A DNA stretch of 48,842 nt from an uncultured Bacteroidota bacterium. GTDB taxonomy: Bacteria > Bacteroidota > Bacteroidia > AKYH767-A > JABDAW01. Where the stretch lies: NCBI GenBank assembly GCA_903844645.1, contig CAIMUP010000025.1, positions 1 through 48,842 on the forward strand, given 5' to 3'. The translations under genes were made by a program, and so were the position numbers. This document shows positions 1-7,167 of this stretch, piece after piece (position 1 is the stretch's first letter; every line of letters begins with the position of its first letter). The notes under the pieces were generated by a model, which did no database searches, was not told the DNA's origin, and saw only the letters and a list, made by a program, of their open reading frames with translations.

Positions 1-114
1 AAAAATAAAATGTCAATCTTAAACGCTATTAGAAACAAAATCATTCATCGAATCTTTGCTTGTGTCAGAGACAACAGACCGTATCAAAAAATATATTCAA
101 ATAAATTTGTTTAA
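1..114 (+). mobile_element. IS110/IS116/IS902-type transposase, C-terminal end (partial)
   Basis: An open frame enters from the left edge and ends at TAA 112-114. The 37 residues read KNKMSILNAIRNK followed by IIHRIFACVRDNRPYQKIY. The pattern of a basic NKM, an alternating hydrophobic/basic helix, RxFA and RxxPY near the terminus resembles the C-terminus of IS110-family transposases as I remember them. IS110 elements lack long terminal inverted repeats, so no right end can be marked. The rest of the gene lies outside the window, so its intactness cannot be judged. It could also be an isolated fragment. Confidence 0.55.
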
Positions 115-125
115 TCCATAGAAAT

Positions 126-148
126 CTGAAAGGAGAAAAACTTTTCAG
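126..148. repeat. Small hairpin element (REP-like), copy 1
   Basis: CTGAAAGG, a 7-nt loop AGAAAAA, then CTTTTCAG forms an imperfect inverted repeat. The same design recurs at 6234-6258, 6688-6710 and 22974-22998. The stretch from here through the terminator at 181-212 closely matches 22974-23061, including the shared linker TTCAATTATTTCATT, so the hairpin and terminator were probably duplicated together. Confidence 0.6.
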
Positions 149-180
149 GAGCATGAATTCAATTATTTCATTATAAAAGA

Positions 181-212
181 AAGCCCTCCGATGTATCTAC
201 GGGAGGCTTTCT
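181..212 (-). terminator. Rho-independent terminator of the EamA transporter gene
   Basis: On the minus strand, GCCTCCCG pairs imperfectly with CGGAGGGC across a short loop and is followed by a pyrimidine-rich CTTTCTTTT tract. It begins a few bases after the stop of the transporter gene. The GCCCTCC / GGAGGGC stem is used repeatedly in this genome, at 23031 and 32163. Confidence 0.7.
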
Positions 213-216
213 TCGT

Positions 217-1200
217 TTAATACCGGATTCCGAAGGTTATTAAATATTGGATAATGGCATCCCTCCAGATCAGGATAATCACTCCTGCTATCGCTACCAA
301 TGCTCCGAGGCTCGCCATGACGGAGATGCGTTCTTTGTAGAAAATATATCCTATCGGAAGGACAAGTACGGGGATTAAGGAAAAGATGGTTTGCGATACC
401 CCGACTTCGACATTGGCGATGGAATATCCTGCCAAGGTAACGCCGATAACAGGACCGAAAATAGTGCCTGCAACGGCATACCGAACGCCGCCGTTGTGAT
501 TCTCTCGGAAGGGGCGGGTGATGGTTCGGAAATTGCCTCGGATAAAGGTGATAAGGTATAATAAAAACGCAGCACTGAAAAGGCGTATCCAGGCAGCATG
601 TATCGGGACCATCTGTTCGTTCGGGTTGGCATTGATTCCCTTTTTATACAGCACCAATCCGGCTCCCTGGCAGATGGCGGCAAGGATGCCGTAGAAGATT
701 CCTTTCTTGATATTTCCATGACCGTGGTCAGGCAAGGCGGCGGTTTCTTTCTTGTTTAACGTCAGCCATATTATTCCGGCAACGGAGATGGATATTCCCG
801 TTAATCCTACCCAGTTCAACCGTTCGCCAAGGATGAGAAAACCTAATAACAATGCCGCTCCCGGGGCTAAGGTATTGAATACACTGCCTATTCTTGTGCC
901 TAAGATAGCGTAGGTGGTGAAGCCGAAATAATCACCCAAGGTAAGCCCTACAAATCCTGATAATCCGAGCCAAAACCAATTGTTTCCGCTGGGGATGGAG
1001 AAGAGCTGGGTTAATGAAAAGGAGAAGGCGATGATGGTGATTAAAGTTACGATGATTAAGGCGAGTACCAGCCGGAAATGATTCACCGAACTGGGTCCTA
1101 ATCGTCTCGCCGCTTCGGTGAATGGGAATACGCAGATGCTCCAGGATATGGTGGTTAATCCGGCAATGAATTCGCCTGTATAATTAGAGAAGAAGGACAT
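217..1200 (-). CDS. DMT-superfamily permease with two EamA domains
   Basis: A 327-residue inner-membrane protein with about ten hydrophobic segments in two homologous halves. The first ends near residue 140 with the LGERL motif. The second runs from about 165 to the C-terminus and holds the equivalent FYKERI. That is the standard EamA drug/metabolite transporter arrangement and length. The substrate cannot be read from the sequence; relatives export amino acids, metabolites or drugs. The ATG directly abuts the TAA of the upstream yggS-like gene, so the two are almost certainly co-transcribed and probably translationally coupled. Confidence 0.88.
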   Translation of the reverse strand: MSFFSNYTGEFIAGLTTISWSICVFPFTEAARRLGPSSVNHFRLVLALIIVTLITIIAFSFSLTQLFSIPSGNNWFWLGLSGFVGLTLGDYFGFTTYAILGTRIGSVFNTLAPGAALLLGFLILGERLNWVGLTGISISVAGIIWLTLNKKETAALPDHGHGNIKKGIFYGILAAICQGAGLVLYKKGINANPNEQMVPIHAAWIRLFSAAFLLYLITFIRGNFRTITRPFRENHNGGVRYAVAGTIFGPVIGVTLAGYSIANVEVGVSQTIFSLIPVLVLPIGYIFYKERISVMASLGALVAIAGVIILIWRDAIIQYLITFGIRY

Positions 1201-1863
1201 TTATTTTGAATAAATCCGTTCGCCAAATAATGCCGACCCGATGCGTATCAGGTTGCTTCCTTCTTCGATAGCGATCTTATAATCGGAAGACATACCCATC
1301 GAGAGGATGGTAAAGTTGGTGCTTGGTTTCATGGCATCATAAAATTGATGGAGAGAACGAAACTCGTTACGGATAATTGTTTGATCCTCGGTAAGGGTAG
1401 CTATTCCCATCACTCCAACGAGTTTTATATTCTTCATGGCTGTTGTTTCATCCGAGGTAAATAATTCCGTTGCTTCGTCGAATGACAAACCAAATTTAGT
1501 TTCTTCTTTAGCGATATGAATTTGGAGAAGGCAGTCAATAACACGGTTGCATTTTGCGGCTTCTTTGTTAATCTCTTGTAATAGTTTCAGACTATCTACA
1601 CTTTCTATTAAATTTACGAAGGGTGCAATGAACTTTACCTTATTGGTTTGCAGATGTCCGATAAGATGCCATTGAATATCCTTCGGAAGAGCTTCGTATT
1701 TCTCAACCATTTCCTGGACTTTGTTCTCCCCGAATATTCGTTGTCCGGCATGGTATGCTTCCAGAATTAATTCAATAGGTTTTGTCTTGGAAACAGCTAC
1801 TAAGGTAGTTCCTGAAGGTTTTAATTCTTCGAGAACAGCAGAAAGAGTATCGGAAATAGACAA
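1201..1863 (-). CDS. YggS/PLPBP-family pyridoxal-phosphate homeostasis protein
   Basis: The 220-residue protein has the hallmarks of the YggS/PROSC family: LVAVSKTK with the PLP-binding lysine at K26, FGENKVQEM near 44-52, WHLIGHLQTNK, MGMSSDYKIAIEEGSN and IRIGSALFGER close to the end. The family binds PLP in a TIM barrel without known catalytic activity and balances vitamin B6 and amino/keto acid pools in the cytoplasm. The start is a TTG at 1863: family members begin with MSI at this point and no in-frame ATG is seen just upstream. The gene lies 30 nt after the DUF1015 gene and abuts the transporter gene, consistent with one operon. Confidence 0.93.
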   Translation of the reverse strand: MSISDTLSAVLEELKPSGTTLVAVSKTKPIELILEAYHAGQRIFGENKVQEMVEKYEALPKDIQWHLIGHLQTNKVKFIAPFVNLIESVDSLKLLQEINKEAAKCNRVIDCLLQIHIAKEETKFGLSFDEATELFTSDETTAMKNIKLVGVMGIATLTEDQTIIRNEFRSLHQFYDAMKPSTNFTILSMGMSSDYKIAIEEGSNLIRIGSALFGERIYSK

Positions 1864-1893
1864 GAAAGAATTAGGATAAAAGGGTTGTTATTA

Positions 1894-3138
1894 TTATTCC
1901 AAGGAATGAACCACCAATCCACTGCGAAGTTTCGGCTCGAACCAGGTTGTTTTCGGGGGCATGATGTTATTGGTATCGGCAATATCAACCAATTGTTTCA
2001 TCGTTACGGGATACAAGGCAAAAGCCACCTTCATTTCTCCTGAATCTACCCTTCTTTCCAATTCACCAAGCCCTCTTAATCCGCCTACAAAGTCTATTCT
2101 TTTATCCGTCCTTAAATCTTTAATATTAAACAAGGGTGCCAGTATTTTCTCTGATAATATGGTTACATCCAATACCCCTATCGGGTCGGTATCGTTATAC
2201 GTTCCGGGCTTGGCAGTGAGTGAATACCATTGATGATTAATATACATCCCGAAGTTATGCAACGCCTTCGGGCGGTAGGTGTCGTCTTCATGATTTTCTA
2301 TTTCAAAGCTCTCTGAAATCCTATCCAATAATTCAATATCCGTAAATCCATTCAGGTCATTAATCACTCGGTTGTAATCCATAATCTGTAATTGATTATC
2401 GGGAAAATGAACCGCCAAAAAGTAATTATATTCTTCGTTACCGGTATGTTTGGAATTCTTATCGCGTCGTTCCTTACCTACCAATGCTGCGGCAGCTGTT
2501 CGGTGATGACCATCCGCAACATAGGTAGCTGGCATTTGGGCGAATAATTCGATGATATTTTTGATGGTTTCCCCATTTTCTACTGTCCAAAATTCATGTC
2601 GAATCGCATCTTCGGTAGTGAAATCATATTCAGCACTGGTGGCAGTAATATTTTCTACCAATTCATCCAGTTCTTTCTTCTGCAAATAGGCAAAAAATAC
2701 CGGTTCGGCATTCATATTTGCTACACGCACATGGTTCTTTCTATCCTCCTCTTTATCGGGGCGGGTAAGCTCATGTTTTTTGATGACATTATTCAAATAA
2801 TCATCCACCGAGGCACAGCCTACGATGCCTGTTTGCGTCCTTCCATTCATCGTCAATCGGTAAATATACAGGCATTCCTGGGCATCCTGAAAGAAGATGC
2901 CATCCTTCATTAATTGTTCAAAATTAGTCTTCGCTTTTTGATAAACCAAGGGAGAATAATGGTCCAAATCTGCGGGTAAATCTATCTCTGGTTTCACGAC
3001 ATGGAGGAAAGAAAAAATGTTATCTCCCGCCTCTATTTTTGCCTCTTCGGAAGTCATCACATCATACGGACGGGAGGCTACCACGTTCACTTTTTCCTTT
3101 ATCGGTCGGATACCTTTAAATGCTTTTAATGTTGCCAT
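1894..3138 (-). CDS. DUF1015 family protein
   Basis: A 414-residue cytoplasmic protein that matches the DUF1015 family (COG4198) in length and motifs: an N-terminal FKGIRPIKEKVNVVASRPYD, a central YVADGHHRTAAA near residue 210, and the VGGLRGLGELERRVDSGE segment near 350. The conserved histidine pair suggests an enzymatic or metal/nucleotide-binding site, but no reaction is established that I know of. It is the first gene of the minus-strand cluster and has a Bacteroidota-type promoter at 3160-3192. No signal peptide or membrane segment is visible. Confidence 0.88.
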   Translation of the reverse strand: MATLKAFKGIRPIKEKVNVVASRPYDVMTSEEAKIEAGDNIFSFLHVVKPEIDLPADLDHYSPLVYQKAKTNFEQLMKDGIFFQDAQECLYIYRLTMNGRTQTGIVGCASVDDYLNNVIKKHELTRPDKEEDRKNHVRVANMNAEPVFFAYLQKKELDELVENITATSAEYDFTTEDAIRHEFWTVENGETIKNIIELFAQMPATYVADGHHRTAAAALVGKERRDKNSKHTGNEEYNYFLAVHFPDNQLQIMDYNRVINDLNGFTDIELLDRISESFEIENHEDDTYRPKALHNFGMYINHQWYSLTAKPGTYNDTDPIGVLDVTILSEKILAPLFNIKDLRTDKRIDFVGGLRGLGELERRVDSGEMKVAFALYPVTMKQLVDIADTNNIMPPKTTWFEPKLRSGLVVHSLE

Positions 3139-3159
3139 AAATTATTGTTTGTGAGGGCG

Positions 3160-3192
3160 CAAAATTAGCAATAAAATACGATAGTAAGCAAT
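3160..3192 (-). promoter_or_regulatory. Bacteroidota-type promoter for the DUF1015 gene
   Basis: On the minus strand, ATTG (3192-3189, one mismatch to TTTG) is separated by 21 nt from TAATTTTG (3167-3160), matching TAnnTTTG. The start codon is about 22 nt downstream. The 21-bp repeat array begins 19 bp upstream of the -33 box. Confidence 0.6.
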
Positions 3193-3210
3193 ATAACAGA
3201 ATATTTTTAA

Positions 3211-3483
3211 TTCAGGTTGAATATCTTTTGCTTCAGGTTGAATATCTTTTGCTTCAGGTTGAATATCTTTTGCTTCAGGTTGAATATCTTTTGCTTCAGG
3301 TTGAATATCTTTTGCTTCCGAGTGAATATCTTTTGCTTCAGGGTGAACATCTTTTGCTTCGGAGTGAATATCTTTTGCTTCAGAGTGAACATCTTTTGCT
3401 TCGGAGTGAATACATTTTGCTTCAGAGTAAACATCTTTTGCTTCGGAGTGAATACATTTTGCTTTGGGATTAATGTCTTGCAT
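3211..3483. repeat. 21-bp tandem repeat array A, about 13 units
   Basis: Twelve clear units and one degraded unit start every 21 bp from 3211. Each carries the interrupted dyad TTCA-nnn-TGAA (TTCAGGTTGAA, TTCAGAGTGAA, TTCGGAGTGAA) and a constant ATCTTTTGC part. The left five units are nearly identical; the right half alternates variants. The array fills the gap between two divergent genes and lies between their promoters. It is open in several frames because 21 is a multiple of three, giving spurious heptapeptide ORFs that are not annotated here. Confidence 0.97.
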
Positions 3484-3570
3484 GAACTTTTTCCCGTTGT
3501 AAAACCCGATTTTAGGGGTATAAAATGGCTCTTACCTTGAATTTGGGGAGGGAGAATTTTTTCTTTGGAA

Positions 3571-3602
3571 TTTGGATTAATGAAATTTAATTCCTAACTT
3601 TG
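3571..3602 (+). promoter_or_regulatory. Bacteroidota-type promoter of the Asp-box protein gene
   Basis: TTTG at 3571-3574 and TAACTTTG at 3595-3602 are separated by 20 nt, an exact match to the Bacteroidota TTTG / TAnnTTTG consensus. The ATG at 3632 lies about 30 nt downstream. Confidence 0.75.
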
Positions 3603-3631
3603 CGGGATGTTTAACTAAATAAATTAATCTC

Positions 3632-6187
3632 ATGAAAACAAAAACTACCTTCTCGAAAGCCGCAATCTTCGTTATTGCGATCATCCTTAATTTTAATGCC
3701 GTAGCGCAGCCTGCTCACTTTCTTCCAAAGGGAATCGGGGGTGGCGGTGCCCAATTTGCTCCCAGTATTAACCCTGCCAACCCGAATGAAATGTATGTAT
3801 CTTGCGATATGAGTCCTCTGTTTCATACCACCGATGGCGGTGCTTCGTGGGATGTTGTGGACTACCATTCTATCTTCGCCAACCATGCCACGCATGTGGA
3901 ATTTACCAATAATCCGCTCATCCGGTATTGCATGAATTGCGACCCGAACAACGGTTATTATACCCCGATTAAGACTACCGATGGAGGCACTATCTGGACT
4001 CCCTTAGCCTCCGATCCATCGAGCGGAAATGCGTATTATACCATCGCCAATCCGCAAAATTCTAATCAGGTAATTGTAACATCCTATACCGATTTCTATT
4101 TATCCAATAATGGCGGGACGACCTTCGGGGCATCTTTTTATCACAGTTCTTCTGCTTATATCGCAGGCACTTTTTGGGATGGATTGAACATCTATATCTG
4201 CACCGATAAGGGTATTATTAATTCCACCAATGGCGGTGCCACTTGGAATAATAACCCGTCCATGCCCGGCATTCCGATTGATAGCCAACAAATTGTTTCC
4301 TGTGCCGCAGCCAAAGCAAATGGAATTACTCGTTTCTATTGTATTACCATGACCATCGGGAATGTGTACCCAGGGGTTGTCGGTTCCGATTGCGGGTACT
4401 TTGCAAAGGTTTATACGATGGATTTCGGCACCTCGAATTGGATTCCTAAAATGAATGGAATCACTGCCAATACCGATCATCCCTTCTGTGTCGGCATGGC
4501 GGTGAATAATATTGATGTAGCTTATATTGCAGGAGAAAATAGCGGCACCAGTTATCCCATCGTATTGAAAACTGTGGATTCGGGAGCTAATTGGGTTCAT
4601 AATTTTAATACAACAACAAATCAAAATATTAAGACCGGTTATTGCGGTTCCGGCGGCGATTTCCAATGGACTTGGCCTCAATATATTTATGGCATCAGTG
4701 TCGCTGCAAACGACCCGAATAAAGTCATCTTCACCGATATGGGCTTCACACATAAAACTACCGATGGTGGCGCAAACTGGCAAGCGGCTTATGTCCCTGC
4801 TTCTGATGTTCATCCTGCAAATGCAAGTACGCCTACCCGCCAATATTATCATGGAAATGGCATTGAACCTACCGCCTGTTGGGATATTATGTGGACTGAT
4901 GCTAATCATATTTTTGCAGGATACACCGATGTCCACGCCCTCCGAAGCAATGATGCTGGAACAACTTGGGGATTCGATTACACAGGATTGAATAACTATA
5001 ATACCACTTATAAATTCGTTAAAAACCCAAGCAATGGAGCGATTTATGCTGCTACTTCCAGCGTGCACGATATGTATGAAAGCACTCGCTTGGCAGATGC
5101 ACAATTAGATGCTGGAAGTGGTGCCATCATGATGTCCACTGACAATGGAGCTACCTTTACCACCATGCACAACTTTGCCAGACCGGTCATTTGGCTTGCT
5201 CTCGATCCTACGAATGTGAACCGTATGTATGCAAGTGTCATCAATCATCAAGGAAGTGGAAGTGCTGGCGGCATCTGGGTGTCTAATGACATTCAGAATG
5301 GAGCATCTTCCGTCTGGACACATTGCACCAATCCTGCCCGTACCCAAGGGCATCCTTTCAACATCCGAGTGCTTACTGATGGCACTGTGGTAACCACTTA
5401 TTGCGGAAGACGAACTCCAAATCCCAGCTCTCATTTCTCTGACAGTTCAGGTGTGTTTGTAAGTACCGATGGAGGCACAACCTGGAGCGATAAATCTGCC
5501 AACCCAGGGATGCATTATTGGACGATGGACTTGATTGTTGATCCTTACGATGCCACTCAAAACACTTGGTATGTTTGCGTATTCAGCGGTTGGGGCAATG
5601 CCTCTGCGGGGCAAGGCGGATTGTATCGAACGACTAACAGAGGCACTGCCTGGACGAAGCTCACTGGCAGCACTTACGACCGTGTGTATTCTCTCACATT
5701 CGACCCCGTTCATAGCGGCGTAGCATACATGACTACCGAAACAGAAGGGCTTTGGTACACTGCTAATATCAATGCTGCCACACCATCATTCTCGCAAGTT
5801 TCGGGTTACCCATTTCGGCAGCCGAACAGGGTTTATTTTAATCCTTATAATCAAAATCAGATCTGGATAAACTCCTTTGGCAACGGCATCAGAATGGGCG
5901 ATTTGACAACCGATATCAACGAATTAAATACCGCTAATGATGCCATCAACATATACCCAAATCCCACTACCGGAATCATTACCCTGAACTTCTACAACAA
6001 AGAAAATACATCCCTCAAAATTAAATTATCCAACATAAAAGGGCAACTTATTTATTCCAAAGAAAGCAAAGAAGCGGCAGGAATATATACCCACACCTTC
6101 AGCATAGATACTTATTCCAAAGGCATTTATTTTCTGACCATCATCACCGACCAAGAAACCGTTGTCAGGAAAGTCGTTTTGGAATAA
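3632..6187 (+). CDS. Secreted Asp-box beta-propeller protein with T9SS sorting domain
   Basis: An 851-residue protein. Residues 1-26 form a signal peptide ending VAQP. The body contains about ten Asp-box motifs (S/T-x-D/N-x-G-x-x-W/F), such as TTDGGASWD, TTDGGTIW, TTDGGANW, STDGGTTW and RTTNRGTAW, as in sialidase/BNR and GH74-like seven-bladed propellers. The last 80 residues are a type A T9SS sorting domain (YPNPTTGIITLNF ... GIYFLTI ... VVRKVVLE), so the product should be exported and anchored or released by the gliding/T9SS machinery. GH74 xyloglucanases share the GGGGAQFAPSINPANPN-like N-terminus, but catalytic acids cannot be assigned by eye. A carbohydrate-active or adhesive role is inference. 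Confidence 0.85.
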   Translation: MKTKTTFSKAAIFVIAIILNFNAVAQPAHFLPKGIGGGGAQFAPSINPANPNEMYVSCDMSPLFHTTDGGASWDVVDYHSIFANHATHVEFTNNPLIRYCMNCDPNNGYYTPIKTTDGGTIWTPLASDPSSGNAYYTIANPQNSNQVIVTSYTDFYLSNNGGTTFGASFYHSSSAYIAGTFWDGLNIYICTDKGIINSTNGGATWNNNPSMPGIPIDSQQIVSCAAAKANGITRFYCITMTIGNVYPGVVGSDCGYFAKVYTMDFGTSNWIPKMNGITANTDHPFCVGMAVNNIDVAYIAGENSGTSYPIVLKTVDSGANWVHNFNTTTNQNIKTGYCGSGGDFQWTWPQYIYGISVAANDPNKVIFTDMGFTHKTTDGGANWQAAYVPASDVHPANASTPTRQYYHGNGIEPTACWDIMWTDANHIFAGYTDVHALRSNDAGTTWGFDYTGLNNYNTTYKFVKNPSNGAIYAATSSVHDMYESTRLADAQLDAGSGAIMMSTDNGATFTTMHNFARPVIWLALDPTNVNRMYASVINHQGSGSAGGIWVSNDIQNGASSVWTHCTNPARTQGHPFNIRVLTDGTVVTTYCGRRTPNPSSHFSDSSGVFVSTDGGTTWSDKSANPGMHYWTMDLIVDPYDATQNTWYVCVFSGWGNASAGQGGLYRTTNRGTAWTKLTGSTYDRVYSLTFDPVHSGVAYMTTETEGLWYTANINAATPSFSQVSGYPFRQPNRVYFNPYNQNQIWINSFGNGIRMGDLTTDINELNTANDAINIYPNPTTGIITLNFYNKENTSLKIKLSNIKGQLIYSKESKEAAGIYTHTFSIDTYSKGIYFLTIITDQETVVRKVVLE

Positions 6188-6233
6188 GGTTTACAGTTTT
6201 GGATTCGACAATAAGTTTAAACTCGTGCATCCT

Positions 6234-6258
6234 CCTGAAAGGAGAAAAACCTTTCAGG
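6234..6258. repeat. Small hairpin element (REP-like), copy 2
   Basis: CCTGAAAGG, loop AGAAAAA, CCTTTCAGG: a perfect 9-bp inverted repeat 46 bp after the stop of the Asp-box gene. It could act as that gene's transcript-end hairpin, but no T tract follows. It matches copies at 126, 6688 and 22974. Confidence 0.7.
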
Positions 6259-6283
6259 AGTTTGGGTCACAAAACCATCCACC

Positions 6284-6516
6284 TCAAATCATTTACGCCC
6301 TACCTCGAATCATTTACGCCCGTACTCGAATCATATTACCAAATGATTCGAATCATATACGCCCGTACTCGAATCATTTACGCCCGTACTCGAATCATAT
6401 TACCAAATGATTCGAATCATTTACGCCCGTACTCGAATCAGTTCCGCCCAGATTCGAATCATTTACACGCTACCTCGAATCAGCTCCGCCCAGATTCGAA
6501 TCATTTACCATTTAAT
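6284..6516. repeat. 21-bp tandem repeat array B, 11 units
   Basis: Eleven units begin with TCGAATCA (the first TCAAATCA) at 6284, 6305, 6326, 6348, 6369, 6390, 6412, 6433, 6454, 6475 and 6496. Nine are 21 bp. Units 3 and 6 are 22 bp with a different interior (TATTACCAAATGAT in place of TTACGCCCGTAC). The dyad core is TTCGAA, extended to GATTCGAATC after the units ending in GAT. The array lies between two plus-strand genes. Confidence 0.96.
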
Positions 6517-6626
6517 TCGCGGATGGGCAGATTTTCCCGTTATAAAAGGCGAGAATTTCAGATTCCCCCTTGCGGCAATGATTTCCCTTTTTTCTACTTT
6601 TGCCATTCAATAAATAATTTAGGAAG

Positions 6627-6692
6627 ATGAAAACACGGATAGTAATGATGGGGATGCTTGGGTTGGTGAAGGCGTGTGTTATCGAAACCTGA
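6627..6692 (+). pseudogene. Remnant start of a secreted-protein gene
   Basis: ATG at 6627 follows an AGGAAG ribosome-binding-like sequence and a TACTTTTG -7 box (6595-6602). The frame gives a 21-residue peptide beginning MKTRIVMMGMLGLV, like the N-terminal signal sequence of the secreted protein at 22431 (MKMKTRILLIVMLAMVGL). It ends at a TGA inside the hairpin element at 6688-6710. The simplest reading is a signal-peptide gene cut off when the hairpin element arrived. A genuine tiny peptide is possible. Confidence 0.4.
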
Positions 6693-6710
6693 AAGGAGAA
6701 ATCTTTCGGG
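6688..6710. repeat. Small hairpin element (REP-like), copy 3
   Basis: CCTGAAAGG followed by AGAAAT and CTTTCGGG: a degraded copy of the 9-bp inverted repeat. It provides the stop codon of the remnant ORF at 6627. Confidence 0.5.
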
Positions 6711-7167
6711 AGTGTGACAACATTCCCTGGCATTCCAAAACCGAGTTAAGGAATTTTCAGATATATCATTCCGCAACATTTTTTTATTAAGAATAAACTT
6801 TTATAACCTTTTGCAAACCGAAAAGGTATAATGAAAACTTTTAAAAATAAATCATACCCAAGATGTCGAAAAAGTACGAACTAACCAAGATTAACGGATT
6901 GTCTTCTCTCATGGAATTTGAGGGCTGTAATAAAATGGAAAAGCCGCCACCCGGAACGTATTCCATGAAAAAGTTCCCCTACTCACAAATTCCATAAACA
7001 ATTTATAAAACCCATCTCTTGAATAAACGCTTACCATTTTTTTTGAATCCTATAAGAGGAAAACAATTGCCTCACAATATCGGTGCAAAGTCCAGAACTG
7101 CGCGCCACGGTTTAGCCATGAAATATCAATCCAAATTATATTTATGTATTACCAATTAATTAAAAAA

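Larger units (their letters stand above)
6517..7167. other. Intergenic stretch with fragments only
   Basis: After array B comes TATAAAAGG at 6541, a -7-type box TACTTTTG at 6595-6602, a 21-codon fragment (6627-6692) and a hairpin element (6688-6710). A 44-codon ORF follows at 6863-6997, starting MSKKYELTKINGLSSL, with no recognisable family and no convincing promoter; I do not call it a gene. At 6806-6828 ACCTTTT and AAAAGGT form a short hairpin. A region at about 7053-7125 loosely resembles a cobalamin riboswitch core. No clear TAnnTTTG promoter was found for the gene at 7168. Confidence 0.5.

Noticed and set aside
3142-3540. Several heptad-repeat ORFs in array A and the equivalent frames in other arrays
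   Set aside because: A 21-bp repeat without stops stays open in several frames on both strands. The frames lack starts, signals and family resemblance, so they are by-products, with the possible exception of the Omp85 N-terminus.
4100-5713. Long antisense ORFs within the Asp-box gene and within other T9SS repeat genes
   Set aside because: They mirror the sense codon bias, have no starts with ribosome-binding sites and no domain resemblance.
6284-6516. Iterons of a plasmid or replication origin
   Set aside because: Iterons are 17-22 bp direct repeats, but these arrays occur at ten unrelated loci with ten different units and no initiator gene, so they are not origin-specific.
6863-6997. 44-codon ORF MSKKYELTKINGLSSL...
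   Set aside because: No promoter box, no recognised family and no similar neighbours. It may be real but cannot be supported.
7053-7125. RNase P RNA or a group II intron core
   Set aside because: GAGGAAA and GCAAAGTCC recall RNase P, but the rest of the fold and length are absent. No intron-encoded reverse transcriptase is nearby.
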